This document shows positions 39,816 to 51,000 of a stretch of DNA of 64,000 nt, one piece after another. Under the pieces are notes generated by a model. It had not been told where the DNA came from and searched no databases. It saw nothing but the letters and a program-made list of their open reading frames with translations. The stretch's first letter is position 1. Each line of letters begins with the position of its first letter. Origin of the DNA: Tritrichomonas musculus (lineage: Eukaryota; Parabasalia; Tritrichomonadida; Tritrichomonadidae); assembly GCA_039105265.1 (NCBI GenBank), contig JAPFFF010000009.1:5332001-5396000 (forward strand). Direction: 5' to 3'. Position numbers and translations under genes: made by a program.

Positions 39816-41435
39816 TTAATCATTAGATCTTTCGGTACTTTCTCTTGATGATGAATAATCAACTGATCTTTCAGTATCAGGATTTCTAGAGGTTCTGAAT
39901 TCGGAAATTTGTGGACAATTCATCCATGGAGTTTTATCAGTTAGCCAAATATCTGTAATACCATCAACAATTCTGGATGTCATTCCTTTTGCTGCGTTGA
40001 GAACTCCTCTCCATAGTAATCCTTTATCAGAGTCGATTCTCATCTTTCTGACACCATATAAATTAAATTCGTCAAAACCATTATAATTCCAAATTCTAAT
40101 CAAAACAATTTTTTTTTCTCTTGCCAAATCAACAGTCAATTTTGGATATGAATTAACTGAACTGCAATTTTGATTCTCATTTTCTTTTTCTTTTTCGCAA
40201 ATCCACATGTCACTACTATCCATTGTTCGACGATGATCTTTGAAAAGATTAAAAGGAGACGACACACATTTCCCATTCAAAATATTGACGCTTTTAATAC
40301 TAGAAAAAGAGATATTTTTTCCGTTTATATCAAAAAGTTCAATTGAGTTTAAACCAATTCCTGCTGAGTTCGGATCATATGATTCAATTAAAGTAAAAGA
40401 AAGCTTACGAACACGAGGAACAAACATTCTTCCATATTTATCGCAATCTATGTTATTTACATTTTCTTGGAAAATTGCAAGCATTTCATCACGAGTTAAA
40501 CCAAAATTAACATCTTTAGATTTTTCTTCTTCTATTAGATTTAGAGAGTGATCTTGATCTTGATGAATTTTTTCAAGAGTTGTTGGATCGCAAAGAGGTG
40601 GTATTGAAATTGGTAAAGGCTTAATAACATCAGAGTGCAATTTTGTGACAACACAAAAGTTGATTGGTACTTCACCTTCTGCTATAACTTGCATATCATA
40701 AAAAACTCTAAAAAAACGAATGTTAGATTCTGGGAAAAATTTTGAATTCCAAATACGGATGTATTCTGGATGTTCATTTGAAGTTATGTTTATGTTCAAA
40801 AGGAAAGGTTTCTTTGACTTTGGTTTCCAATTTGAACACCATGAACCTTCTTTCGTTTCTTTTATCAAGAAATGATTGCATAAAAGATTAAGATTTTGTG
40901 GGTTTACGTCCGAATTTGTATTTGGTTCTTCATATCTATTTGGATCTTTATGAACATATTCGCTGATAGATACTTTTGGAAGAGGTGTCCTATCTTTCCC
41001 GAGTATATCAATTTCGGAGCAAGATATTATATTTGGATGACCCCAATTTGAAATGAATTGTATTGTTAATAGATATTCTTTTTCAATCATAGTGGCAATA
41101 CTAGAAGCTTGTTTTAATGAACTAGAACGAAGATAAGTTTTTTCAATATTTCGATTAAGCTGGGATGTATTTATAACTTGATTATCATTTTTAGAAGATA
41201 AGTCATATAGGCGCCTTTGCTTTACCACTTTCAAAGAATTGGATTCTGTGATTTCACGCTTTGGTAAATTGAGCGGTGAATGATGATGCAGTGGAGTTGG
41301 GACTTGATGAGAAACAGAAGGCAGAATTGGATGCAAAGATGGATGAAGAATACCATGATTTCTTAAAACAGTTGAATTTGTATTACAAGAGCGGGAAAGA
41401 ATATTCGTTCTCTGAAATGTTACTTGTTTGCTCAT
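39816..41435 (-). CDS. KATNIP-like protein (DUF4457), katanin-interacting ciliary family
   Basis: 539 residues. After a 110-residue polar N-terminus come two copies of the DUF4457 beta-sandwich theme. The first starts near 120 (IQFISNWGHPNIISCSEIDI); the second near 350 (SFTLIESYDPNSAGIGLNS), ending IRIWNYNGFDEFNLYGVRKM. The C-terminal RIVDGITDIWLTDKTPW matches the D-G-x-N...W-L motif of the family. Animal KATNIP is a basal-body protein tied to katanin and ciliary function and is far longer (about 1600), so this is a short version. Flagellar-base work is likely by family. It shares a 223-base divergent spacer with the ribokinase gene. Confidence 0.8.
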   Translation of the reverse strand: MSKQVTFQRTNILSRSCNTNSTVLRNHGILHPSLHPILPSVSHQVPTPLHHHSPLNLPKREITESNSLKVVKQRRLYDLSSKNDNQVINTSQLNRNIEKTYLRSSSLKQASSIATMIEKEYLLTIQFISNWGHPNIISCSEIDILGKDRTPLPKVSISEYVHKDPNRYEEPNTNSDVNPQNLNLLCNHFLIKETKEGSWCSNWKPKSKKPFLLNINITSNEHPEYIRIWNSKFFPESNIRFFRVFYDMQVIAEGEVPINFCVVTKLHSDVIKPLPISIPPLCDPTTLEKIHQDQDHSLNLIEEEKSKDVNFGLTRDEMLAIFQENVNNIDCDKYGRMFVPRVRKLSFTLIESYDPNSAGIGLNSIELFDINGKNISFSSIKSVNILNGKCVSSPFNLFKDHRRTMDSSDMWICEKEKENENQNCSSVNSYPKLTVDLAREKKIVLIRIWNYNGFDEFNLYGVRKMRIDSDKGLLWRGVLNAAKGMTSRIVDGITDIWLTDKTPWMNCPQISEFRTSRNPDTERSVDYSSSRESTERSND

Positions 41436-41658
41436 CCAGATAAAAAAAATTTTACTTCTAATTTTTATACCTTTAATTTTTTCAATAAAAAAAAATTATT
41501 TTTTCAAATAAATTTGAATATAACTCAAAGGTTAAATGAGGACTTGATCATTTAATTTATTGATTTATTTCATAGTAATTTCCCATGAGAAGCATAATAT
41601 GAGGAAAATTAAAAAAAAAAACAATTGAACTTTTTCAAAGAATCAAATTTTAAACAAA

Positions 41659-42540
41659 ATGTCTACAACATTTGTTGGAATTTGCAGCATTGACTTATAT
41701 TCGCAATGCCCAAGGCTTCCACAATTAGGTGAAACTCTAAAAGGACATGAACTTAACAAAGGTTTTGGAGGAAAAGCATCAAATTCATGTGCTCAGTTTG
41801 CATTTCTAGCAACACCAGAAGAAAAACCTTCATTACTAACTGCTGTTGGAAAGGATAGTGATGGCGAGTCGATTCTAAACCATTTTGAAAAAATTAACAT
41901 TAAAAAAGATAGCGTAATCATCAATGAAAAACAACCAACAGGCCTTGCAATATGCTTTGTTTTTGATAATGGAGAGTCTGCAATTGTTATTCATCCATGC
42001 TCACTAACCAAAGAAATGATTCATCAACATGCCGAAACTATTAAAAAATCAAAAATTGTTGTCACCAATTTTGAAATTCCAGTTGATGTTGCAGCTGAAA
42101 CCTTAAAAATAGCACATGAAGCTGGTGCTACAACTATTCTAACCGTTTCCCCAGCAACTTCTTGCGATAAAGAAATATTCCGAAACTCAACAATTGTTAT
42201 TGCAAATCAAATCGAAATGGAAGCACTTAAAACAACAGTTGATGAATTACACTCATTGGGTGTTGAAGCTGTTATTGAAACCTTGGGAGGCGATGGTGCA
42301 AATGTTTATGAAAAAGGAAAACAGAAAGTTCATGTTTCAGCAACTCCTGTTAAAGCTATTGATACAACTGGAGCAGGCGATTCTTTCCTCGGATCCTTTT
42401 CATACTTCTTATCAAAAGGACAAAGCTATGAAGAAGCTGTTCAAAAAGCATGCAAAATTGCTTCTTTATCAGTACAGAAAATTGGAACTCAATCTTCTTA
42501 TGCACACAGAGGCGACCCAGAAATTTCTTCTCTCTTTTAA
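41659..42540 (+). CDS. PfkB-family sugar kinase, ribokinase-like
   Basis: 293 residues, the usual length. The N-terminal substrate-binding motif reads GETLKG...GFGGKASNSCAQFAF, close to the ribokinase G-G-K-x-x-N-x-A pattern. The C-terminal signature DTTGAGDSFLGSF (D235-F247) has the catalytic base D241 and the anion hole GAG. IGTQSSYAHR near the end is the monovalent-cation site region. Ribokinase phosphorylates ribose for entry to the pentose-phosphate and nucleotide-salvage routes, fitting a parasite that scavenges nucleosides. It is cytosolic. A GAACTTTTTC motif lies about 24-33 bases before the ATG. Codon use is normal. Confidence 0.92.
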   Translation: MSTTFVGICSIDLYSQCPRLPQLGETLKGHELNKGFGGKASNSCAQFAFLATPEEKPSLLTAVGKDSDGESILNHFEKINIKKDSVIINEKQPTGLAICFVFDNGESAIVIHPCSLTKEMIHQHAETIKKSKIVVTNFEIPVDVAAETLKIAHEAGATTILTVSPATSCDKEIFRNSTIVIANQIEMEALKTTVDELHSLGVEAVIETLGGDGANVYEKGKQKVHVSATPVKAIDTTGAGDSFLGSFSYFLSKGQSYEEAVQKACKIASLSVQKIGTQSSYAHRGDPEISSLF

Positions 42541-43491
42541 TTAAAAGATCTCTATAGTTACTTAATATATCTTTTCATTGGTATAAATTTTAAACATAAA
42601 AAAAGACGTTCTTTTGTTTTTAAATAAATGAATAAAATCATTGTTGTTATTCAAAACAATATCATGGTAAATTTTAATTCAAAATAATTGGTCTATCGGT
42701 TAAAATGCTTGGAATTTTTTATATCTATACCAAATTAACAAATACGGACTGAATTGTTATTAAAATATATATTATTTTGTATATATGCCATAATAGTATT
42801 TTGGTATAAAATAATATCATTTTTGAGGAGATATGAAAATAATGTTACTGTCAAAAATTTGAATAGATATAGTCCCACTTTTTGAGAATTTCCTTCATGA
42901 TTCAATATATTTAGATTTTATATATAATTAACAATTATATTTAGATACATTATCAAATAAAATGTATTATCATTATTACGTGCATGATTGATATATTCAA
43001 AAGAAATAATACATATATTCAAAAGTTTATTAACTTTATTTTTTTAAACATTCTCAATTTGGAGATTTAGGGTAAAAATTCTCCTATCAAAATTTAAAAA
43101 CATAAGCAATAACCCATTGAATTTTTTAATACCATTAAGTTTATTAGAATCAAAATTTTTTCAAATAAATCGTATTTAATGAGTGACATAATACTAGAAA
43201 ATTAATCAGCTCTCAAAAACTAAAAATAAAAATGTTCGGTTTTTTTTAAATAATATTCATCAATATCTTGATTTTTATAAATGAAATTTAATAAAAAGCC
43301 AATAATTATTAAATAATAATCTTATTATCAAATATAAATATATTTATACTTAATATATAATTTTTATTTTAATAGTTTTTTGAGATGTAAAAATTCATAA
43401 TCTTTTGAAAAAATTGATTTTTTGTTTTAAAAGTTGATAAATTCAAAATACATTCAAATTTGTTTTAAATTTTTTTTAGTATTATTTTTAA
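42541..43491. other. AT-rich spacer
   Basis: About 950 bases of low-complexity A/T sequence between same-strand genes. I see no gene, RNA or element in it. Confidence 0.55.
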
Positions 43492-44052
43492 ATGTCAAGC
43501 AATGTCAAAATTACATCCATCATTCATATAAACGATGATGAACGATCAAAATCTAGCAGGATTGTTCAACCAAGAACCAGAAAGGAGCAATCTCTTGTCG
43601 CCATTAATCGATCAAATATCCTTTCTTCTCCAACTCATAAAGGAGCAAATCCAGAAATAATTCGTCCTAATTGTTCATACCAAACTATTGGCAACGTAAT
43701 TCAAAATGAACCATATCATACAAGGACTATTCATCATCATTATTCTTCGTCTGATCTTTATTTGCCTAGAAGATTTTCACAATCACCAGATCAAGTTCAT
43801 TTGGATTCATTGACACCATTAACGCCAAAAAAAAATCGTCAGAAAAAAATGCGAAATTCATGTTCTATAGACACATCCTGGTCACCAGACTGGATTAAAA
43901 GTGAAAAATATGATGAAATAAGGCGTAAAAAATCTGATAATTATAGCGATGATAATCAAAATAATTACAACCAAATTTATATTGAACAATATCCTTGCGC
44001 TACTTCTGACAATCAAGCTTCTCCTTTGTGCAACTCTAACATAGAGTCATAA
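43492..44052 (+). CDS. Disordered protein, unknown
   Basis: 186 residues, polar and probably unstructured, rich in Ser, Asn, Arg and Asp. It has several proline-directed phosphorylation-like sites (SLTPLTPKK, SSPTHK, SQSPDQ). An NSCSIDTSWSPDWIKSEKYD stretch near 120-140 is the most distinctive. There is no membrane segment or coiled coil. I recognise no family. The gene looks real by codon texture against the spacers on each side. Confidence 0.6.
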   Translation: MSSNVKITSIIHINDDERSKSSRIVQPRTRKEQSLVAINRSNILSSPTHKGANPEIIRPNCSYQTIGNVIQNEPYHTRTIHHHYSSSDLYLPRRFSQSPDQVHLDSLTPLTPKKNRQKKMRNSCSIDTSWSPDWIKSEKYDEIRRKKSDNYSDDNQNNYNQIYIEQYPCATSDNQASPLCNSNIES

Positions 44053-44124
44053 TTAAAAATGCAAAAACATATGGAAGAGAGTACCGATTTTTTTCGGTTG
44101 TTATTAATCAAAACGAAAAATTAT

Positions 44125-44125
<1 letters not shown>

Positions 44126-44155
<30 letters not shown>
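44126..44155 (+). repeat. 30-base T homopolymer
   Basis: An unbroken run of 30 T residues between two genes. It is likely to vary in length between copies or reads. Confidence 0.9.
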
Positions 44156-44157
<2 letters not shown>

Positions 44158-44293
44158 AATGAAAATTAAAGATACTATTAAAATTCTAGAAAATTAAATA
44201 AGTTTCCTTATATTTCAGAAATAGAAATCAAAAGAAAATCTAGAATATTGATTTTTTTTATCTGACCAAATTTTCTAAGAAAAATTTTAGTGA

Positions 44294-45628
44294 ATGAATG
44301 ATTCTAACTCATTGATGAATAATATCGTTGATTTTATTATCAATGGCTTCTTATTACAATTTAAACAAACTATTGTTGGCCCATGCGATATTAATCGCTT
44401 TCTACTTCCTGAAATTATAATCAATCCAGTTCCATCTGTTAGTGGTGTTAAAGTCTGCAATTCTATTTGTGGACCAACAATGCTCATATTATCTGTGCTT
44501 TGTGAACGTCCAGATTTTGTTAAATTCATTCTCTCTCAAAATCCTGATTTATCCATAAAAGTAAATGGATATAACGCTTTGCATTACTCGGCTCTTACAA
44601 AAGATATAGAATGTTTAAAGATATTGTTGACCTGCCCATTTTATCAAAAAAATATTTCTGCACCAATTTCAGAACCTGGCATAGACAATTCTACAACAAA
44701 TGCTCTCCACATTGCAGTGAGCAATAAAAACATTGCATCAGCGGCACTTCTTCTCGACGAACTCCCAAAAAGCGTTCAATATTTTAATGACAAAGTGAAA
44801 ATTGAACAAAATAGTCATAATGAAGGTAAAAAACCCGATTATATAAACGAAGATGAAGAATCTAATAATGAATCTATAATTGATTATGATGATGACGACG
44901 ATGATGACAACGACAATGATGATGACGATGATTATCAAATACACGATGGAATTGATGTTAATTCAAAAACATCACATGGATCTACTTCACTTCATATCGC
45001 AGCTTATATGAGAGATATTGATATGTGCCACCTATTATTAAATTTTTCAGCTGACATATCTATCAAAGATTCTAAAGGGAGAACTGCATCTCAAATTGCA
45101 CTAAGCACTCGATCTAAAATTGGAAACAAAATATCTAATCTAATCCAAAACCCTCCTGAAGAAATACCAAAAACCCTCTTTCAAATCCAATATCCTCATA
45201 CTAAAAATCCATCTCAAAGGACTGTTCATCTAGTTGAGCATAATCCAGATAAAAAAGATACTTCTGCAAGTAAAAACAAAAAAAGACAATATTTTTCATC
45301 AAGCTCATCAGATTCTTCTTCAGATTCTGACGATGATAATGATAATTCAATCCAAATGAAAAAAAGGAAGAAGAAGAATAAAGATACAGAAACCCCGAAA
45401 TTACTAAAAATGCTAATTCAAAAAATTGATAGCTTGAATACCAGAATTGCAATTCTTGAAGATTCAGTTTCTAATGTTACTGAACCACCTCCACAAATTC
45501 ATTCCCAGATTATACAAGTTCACCAATGCATAGGATGCAACTCAACTTATACACGAATGTGTCCAACATGCCATCATTATTTCTGCTCCAAGTGCATGAA
45601 CTTACCTACAATACACAAATGTGTGTAA
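44294..45628 (+). CDS. Ankyrin-repeat protein with C-terminal Cys-rich zinc finger
   Basis: 444 residues. Ankyrin-type helices occupy about 60-160 (GYNALHYSALTKDIECLKIL) and 225-285 (HGSTSLHIAAYMRDIDMCHL). They are split by an acidic Asp run (about 196-215). A Ser/Asp and Lys-rich linker (about 325-365) and a short coiled coil lead to a C-terminal zinc module. The Cys order is CIGC...MCPTC...FCSKC...HKC, starting C412 (four Cys pairs or Cys/His). This recalls AN1- or treble-clef-type fingers but does not match one exactly. The linker has a nuclear-type basic patch, KKRKKKNK. It is likely an adaptor that binds a protein or ubiquitin-like partner; that is inference. Confidence 0.8.
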   Translation: MNDSNSLMNNIVDFIINGFLLQFKQTIVGPCDINRFLLPEIIINPVPSVSGVKVCNSICGPTMLILSVLCERPDFVKFILSQNPDLSIKVNGYNALHYSALTKDIECLKILLTCPFYQKNISAPISEPGIDNSTTNALHIAVSNKNIASAALLLDELPKSVQYFNDKVKIEQNSHNEGKKPDYINEDEESNNESIIDYDDDDDDDNDNDDDDDYQIHDGIDVNSKTSHGSTSLHIAAYMRDIDMCHLLLNFSADISIKDSKGRTASQIALSTRSKIGNKISNLIQNPPEEIPKTLFQIQYPHTKNPSQRTVHLVEHNPDKKDTSASKNKKRQYFSSSSSDSSSDSDDDNDNSIQMKKRKKKNKDTETPKLLKMLIQKIDSLNTRIAILEDSVSNVTEPPPQIHSQIIQVHQCIGCNSTYTRMCPTCHHYFCSKCMNLPTIHKCV

Positions 45629-45856
45629 ATATGAAAACATTACTTTGTTATTTATAAATATATATTACGGATATCTTTTTATACTTTTACTATTAATTGT
45701 AGGATAGTACGCTTTATGTTTTGTGAATACAATATTAATACTTATATTATTGAAGAAAAAATAAATCAATTTATTTGGATATAAATTGAATAAGAAAATT
45801 TTTCATATTGAAAAAGTTATAATTATTTTGAATCAAAAATAACGATTTTTTTAAAG

Positions 45857-47854
45857 ATGTCGAAGATACAGCAATTACTCAATGAGGGTTCAATAATCAA
45901 TGTAAATCTAATGTCTGATCAGCTAAATACCATACTCTCAGAATTGTGCACAGTAATCAGTGAACAAAATCAAGAAATTCAAATATTGAAAGAAGAAATC
46001 AAAAAATATGCTACTCATGATGAAATAATATCACAATACGAATCAATGAAAAGCGAATTATCCAAAATATCAAGCGAAACTAAGAAAAACACCAGCGATA
46101 ACCAAATTTTGTCAAACGCAATAAATCAAATGTACCAGAAATCAGAAGAACAACTTCATAAGCAGATCAAAGAAAGTAAAGATAATTTATTGCTTGAAAT
46201 TGAAACAAGAAAAAAAGATGCAGATGGGGCATACACCATTGTTAACCAACAAATTAAGAATATTTGGCAAAAAGTAGATAAGGATATTTTAACTGAGATG
46301 AAACAAATGAAAGAAGATATATCATCTGTACAAACAATTATTGAACAAGGGAAGAGCCAATCATTAGAAGCAATTTCATATAAAGTTCAACAACTTGAAA
46401 GCCAAATGAATGAAAACAAAAGAATTGACACAGAAAATAATGATATTCATGATAATGAGATAAAACAAATTAAAACTAATTTAGCTGACTTTCAAAGCGA
46501 AATGAAAGACGAAGTTAAATGTTTTGCCACAGAAATACAGAAAATCAGGAGAACTGTTGTCGATGCACCTTCTTTTGACTTGGATGGAAAAATAGATACA
46601 GAAACAATAATCAACGCAATAAAAAGAGATTCTAGACGAATAGATAGCTTTAATGAAATTATTGCCAGCGTTAGAAATCAAAATGACATTGTATCCAAAC
46701 TTTTTGTAGACCTTTCTGCCATTGTTTCGCAAATAGATGAACAATTACATGAATTTATTAAAGAACATAATTCAACCAAATTCTCATTAATCAAACAAAT
46801 TGATCAAAGTTATGCAAATACAGAATTATTACGAAATGATTTTATTCGAATTGAAAATAACGTTGAAGAGACAGTTAAGGCAAATCTAAATAGTATGAAT
46901 ACAGTATCTTCTACCTTTGCAAGTTTATATCTATTTTTAGAGAAATTAACAACAAGAAATCCTCCTAAGTTTCCAACTTTTGATGACGAAGTACTAGAAT
47001 TTCAAAGAATACACGAAAATGTGATATCTCATAAAGAATCTAAAAATAAAGTAACAAACCCATTTCAAATATGCTTAATTGATAAAGATCATGAAAAACA
47101 AAAAGTTGGCGAATTCATGACAAGCGATGCTATCAATGAATTGAAAACTGAATTTAAACTTCCAAATTTATCGATACCTAAAGTTGAACTTAATATTGAT
47201 ACCAAAAAATCGATAGTAAATTACTTAATGAATGAAGAAAACAAAGCAAATAATGGAGTTAAACCAGTCACATCTAATGTAAATCTTCATAAGCAATCTA
47301 ATTTGACATTCGTTAATCAAATAAACAACAGTCGTTCAAATAATGAAATATGCGATACTGAAAGTAGACAAAGTATTATGGAAATATCAAAGTCTATTGT
47401 TGACTTGAAAGATGAAGTCAATTCAATCAAAGATACAGTAGATAAAAATGTAAACAGAAAAAAAGCTGATTCTCAAAATATTGACAGAATGCTTGAAAGA
47501 GTTAAAGAAATGAATTCAAAACTGCAAAATTCTATTAATTCAATGAACAAGAATCTTTTAAATTACGTTCAAAGAGACGAAATTAATGAAATAATTAAAG
47601 AGTGCATTAGTGCTGCTTCTGGCGAAATTACACATTCAACGATAAATAGGAGACAGTCACCACCATTATTAACCGCTTCTCACTATTTGAGGAAACCACA
47701 AAAAACTAAATTACCAATGCTTTGTGGATCAAATATACTTGCAAATGAAATTGTTAAATCTTCAAGATGGGGTGAAAGATCAAAATCAACAGCTGCTCAT
47801 GTTACACTTTATGGAGCTAAAACAGAAGTGCAAAATGAACAAAATCATTCATGA
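45857..47854 (+). CDS. Long coiled-coil protein, unknown
   Basis: 665 residues, largely heptad-like helix with Gln, Asn, Lys and Glu, from about 20 to 380 and again 490-570. A non-coil middle includes RNPPKFPTFDDEVLEFQR. The C-terminus has a conserved-looking basic tail (LRKPQKTKLPMLCGSN, then WGERSKSTAAHVTLYG). A TTGAAAAAGTTA motif lies about 45 bases upstream. Possible cytoskeletal or flagellar scaffold; no named family recognised. The frame is whole. Confidence 0.7.
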   Translation: MSKIQQLLNEGSIINVNLMSDQLNTILSELCTVISEQNQEIQILKEEIKKYATHDEIISQYESMKSELSKISSETKKNTSDNQILSNAINQMYQKSEEQLHKQIKESKDNLLLEIETRKKDADGAYTIVNQQIKNIWQKVDKDILTEMKQMKEDISSVQTIIEQGKSQSLEAISYKVQQLESQMNENKRIDTENNDIHDNEIKQIKTNLADFQSEMKDEVKCFATEIQKIRRTVVDAPSFDLDGKIDTETIINAIKRDSRRIDSFNEIIASVRNQNDIVSKLFVDLSAIVSQIDEQLHEFIKEHNSTKFSLIKQIDQSYANTELLRNDFIRIENNVEETVKANLNSMNTVSSTFASLYLFLEKLTTRNPPKFPTFDDEVLEFQRIHENVISHKESKNKVTNPFQICLIDKDHEKQKVGEFMTSDAINELKTEFKLPNLSIPKVELNIDTKKSIVNYLMNEENKANNGVKPVTSNVNLHKQSNLTFVNQINNSRSNNEICDTESRQSIMEISKSIVDLKDEVNSIKDTVDKNVNRKKADSQNIDRMLERVKEMNSKLQNSINSMNKNLLNYVQRDEINEIIKECISAASGEITHSTINRRQSPPLLTASHYLRKPQKTKLPMLCGSNILANEIVKSSRWGERSKSTAAHVTLYGAKTEVQNEQNHS

Positions 47855-48030
47855 AAACTTTTTTTTTTTTAAATATGCGTGTTTTCTTATATTATTAAAA
47901 ATTATAACTATGTGTGAACCATATTTTCTTTTTTAATTGCATTATTATTGCTGTCATTATCAGATATATATAAAAGAATAATAATACTTGTTATACATTC
48001 AAAAAGTTTATTTTCTGAATATATTTATCA

Positions 48031-51000
48031 ATGATTGCTCAAGACGATTTCTCTTCAATTGCCAATACTATTAGAAACAGCGAAATTAAACTTATTTTTA
48101 AAAAACTTGCAAAGCACAACGAGTCAGTTGTAAAATCAGGACTTACAGATTTAATTAATTCATTACCAAAAATTGATTATAACACAACTTTTTGCGAAAT
48201 TGTTGGCCACTGTTGTGTTGCATTTGATCATTTTTTATATGATGATGATGACGAAGTCAGAAAAATGTCTTTAAAAATGATAAGCCAAATAATTGTTCGA
48301 TTAAAACGAGATATCGTTGGCTATGCTACTTTGATTTTTCCAATGCTGCTTATATATTGCAATGATTACAAGGTGCATCAAGAAGCTGAAAAAGTTTTAG
48401 AAATTTCTTTTCCAACAGAAGAAAAAAAATTAGCTCTTTTAAATAAAATGCAATATGATATATGCGAAAAAATATCATCAACGTTAGCTTCCCTAAAAAC
48501 TCTTTTACTAACGAATTTTTCAATTGGAAGAGTGTCAGCAGCATGCATAACTCTCACCACGAGTATAATTCAAAAAATTGGAAAAACAGATTTTGTAAAT
48601 AATTTATTATCAAATATTAAAATTTATGAAATGCTAAAAATTACCGAACAACAATTCGCACCATCAGTTACTCAAGAATTTAGAATAGCTGCCTATGACT
48701 TTCTTCAATATGAAGATCCACACCAAATTTCAAATATACTCAATTTATTTTTATATGAAGATTCTAATTTAGCTCAGGCTTCCCTTGTCAAATTAATAAT
48801 TTCCTTAATTGAAAAAGAACAATTATCTGCTGATGAATTTCGTCCAATTTTTGAGAAATCTTCCAATTTGTACTTAAACCCACCAGCAAATCTATCTAAT
48901 CTTCTTAATCTTATTAATGATGATCAATACATTTGGTCCATTATACAAAAAATTTCTTCTTCTGATTCACAGAAACTATTTGACATGCTATTTGCTTTAT
49001 TAGAAAATAAGAATATTATTATTCCTCTTTTTCCAAAAATGATTTCTAAAGATGAACAATCGCCTTTTCTTAAAACATGTCCATTTTCACTGTTTGAATT
49101 TGCAAAAAATGATCCACAGATTGACGAATATTTAATGGCAAAAGATACAGATGAAAAAAGATGCCTTGAATTTATTCTCTCATATTACAATGAAGAAAAA
49201 GCAAAGAAATGGTTAAATACACGTGAATCAATTACAACATATTGCGGTTTAGAACTTGAAAAGAAATTCTCATCAAAAATGTTCATTGAACTTTGGCCTA
49301 ATTTTGAGTCAATACCATTTTCAGATGATGAATACTTTATAGATTTTATGTCCTTTTATCTTACTCGGGAATCTTTCCCACTTTTTCTAAAGAAATATAA
49401 AGATTCAATTCCCAATCTTCTTAAAAAATGGACAAGAGATTATTCAATTTTAAATTGCACTCAACTATCCGATCTTTCGTTAGAATATCTTGAATCAGAC
49501 CCATCCCTGGCACAATATTTTATAAAAATTTTTCCAAATGATGAATCAATTACTGACATTTTGTCAGCTATCGTTCTTAATAGCATACAAAGTGGCAACA
49601 AGATTGAATCATCAGTTTTTAACTATTTTACACCAACAGACAGCTTTTTGAAGACTTTTCTCTTCTCAGCTTCTTCATTATCATCTTTAAAACCTGGCCA
49701 TATTTTAATTAATCCTTTAATTGAAGCCATTCCACGACTTATACCTCAAAATGAATGCTCAGTACTTGCTCCATTAGTCATTACTTTTGTTACAAATAGC
49801 AAAATTGATCCACTTTCTATTAAATTTGACTATATTGAGAATCCATTATTTACAGTGAAGTACTTTGACCACTTTGGATACAATTTAATTGAAGCTGAGA
49901 CATTTTGCCGCTTTCTGGAATCTTATTTAAGAACAAAAGTACCTTGGTTGCCCGTTTATTTATACATCAAAGATATTAATTGGCAATTAATATCCGACCA
50001 AATATGGAACTTTTTGAATCAAAAACCTGATTATGCTCCAATTTGCCATTCTTTGAACTTGTTTTTGGCATTAAGCTGCGTATGTGCTGCTTCCGAGAGT
50101 GATGTTGTAATTAAAAAACTTCCACATGATTATCTTACATATAATGCTATGCCTGCAATTGAACCTCATAAAGACTACGTTCCTAGCGAAGAGATGGAAA
50201 TAATCAGAATGGAATGGCTTTTGAGAAGACCAAAACCTCCTGATTTTAGTGAAACAGATAAGTCCAAGTATAAATTAGTATTGAGACAAACAGTTGTCTA
50301 TCTTCGCTTTTTCTTGCCAACATTAATGGTCTTCAAACCTGTTTATGACTTAATACTTCGAGTACTTGATGACTGTCAAACTCGATTGCTATTCTTTTAT
50401 TGCGTGAGGACAATATCAATTATTAATAATGTTTATAGCGCTCCTGAAAAATCAGATGCTGAAGCAGAAAATCAAAAAGAAGAAGAAGAAAACTCATTAG
50501 ATAATATGCCAGCTGCAGAATTCCTTGAAAAGTTTATAATCTATGTTGTAAAGTTTGCCCCTTTTACATCAGCAATAGAAAAAGAACTTATCAGCGCTTT
50601 TTCAATAGCTAAAAGACTTAAAAAGGATGAATTCAGCAAAGTTGCAATAAAATGTGCTCCATTATTTGCATCTTCATTATCAACTCAATTAGTTCGCTTA
50701 ATGATTCCACTTTTTCAATACTTTAACTCATGGGAACTTCTTAATACTAATTTAGATGGACAATTAGATTTATCCAACGTTCTTTCATGGAACTTTATTA
50801 CAAATGCACTATTCTCAATGCCCTCAGGAATTCGAACCCATTTTGTTAAAAAGTATTCTAAAAAAGTTCCAGAAATTTTGAATGAGGTTCCATCTAATTC
50901 GTATCAATTCGAACAGATAGTAATAGCATTTCCAGTTACTTTTTCAGAATGGCTTAAAGACCTTCATAAAAAGATAAATGATACCAATAAAATGATATCA

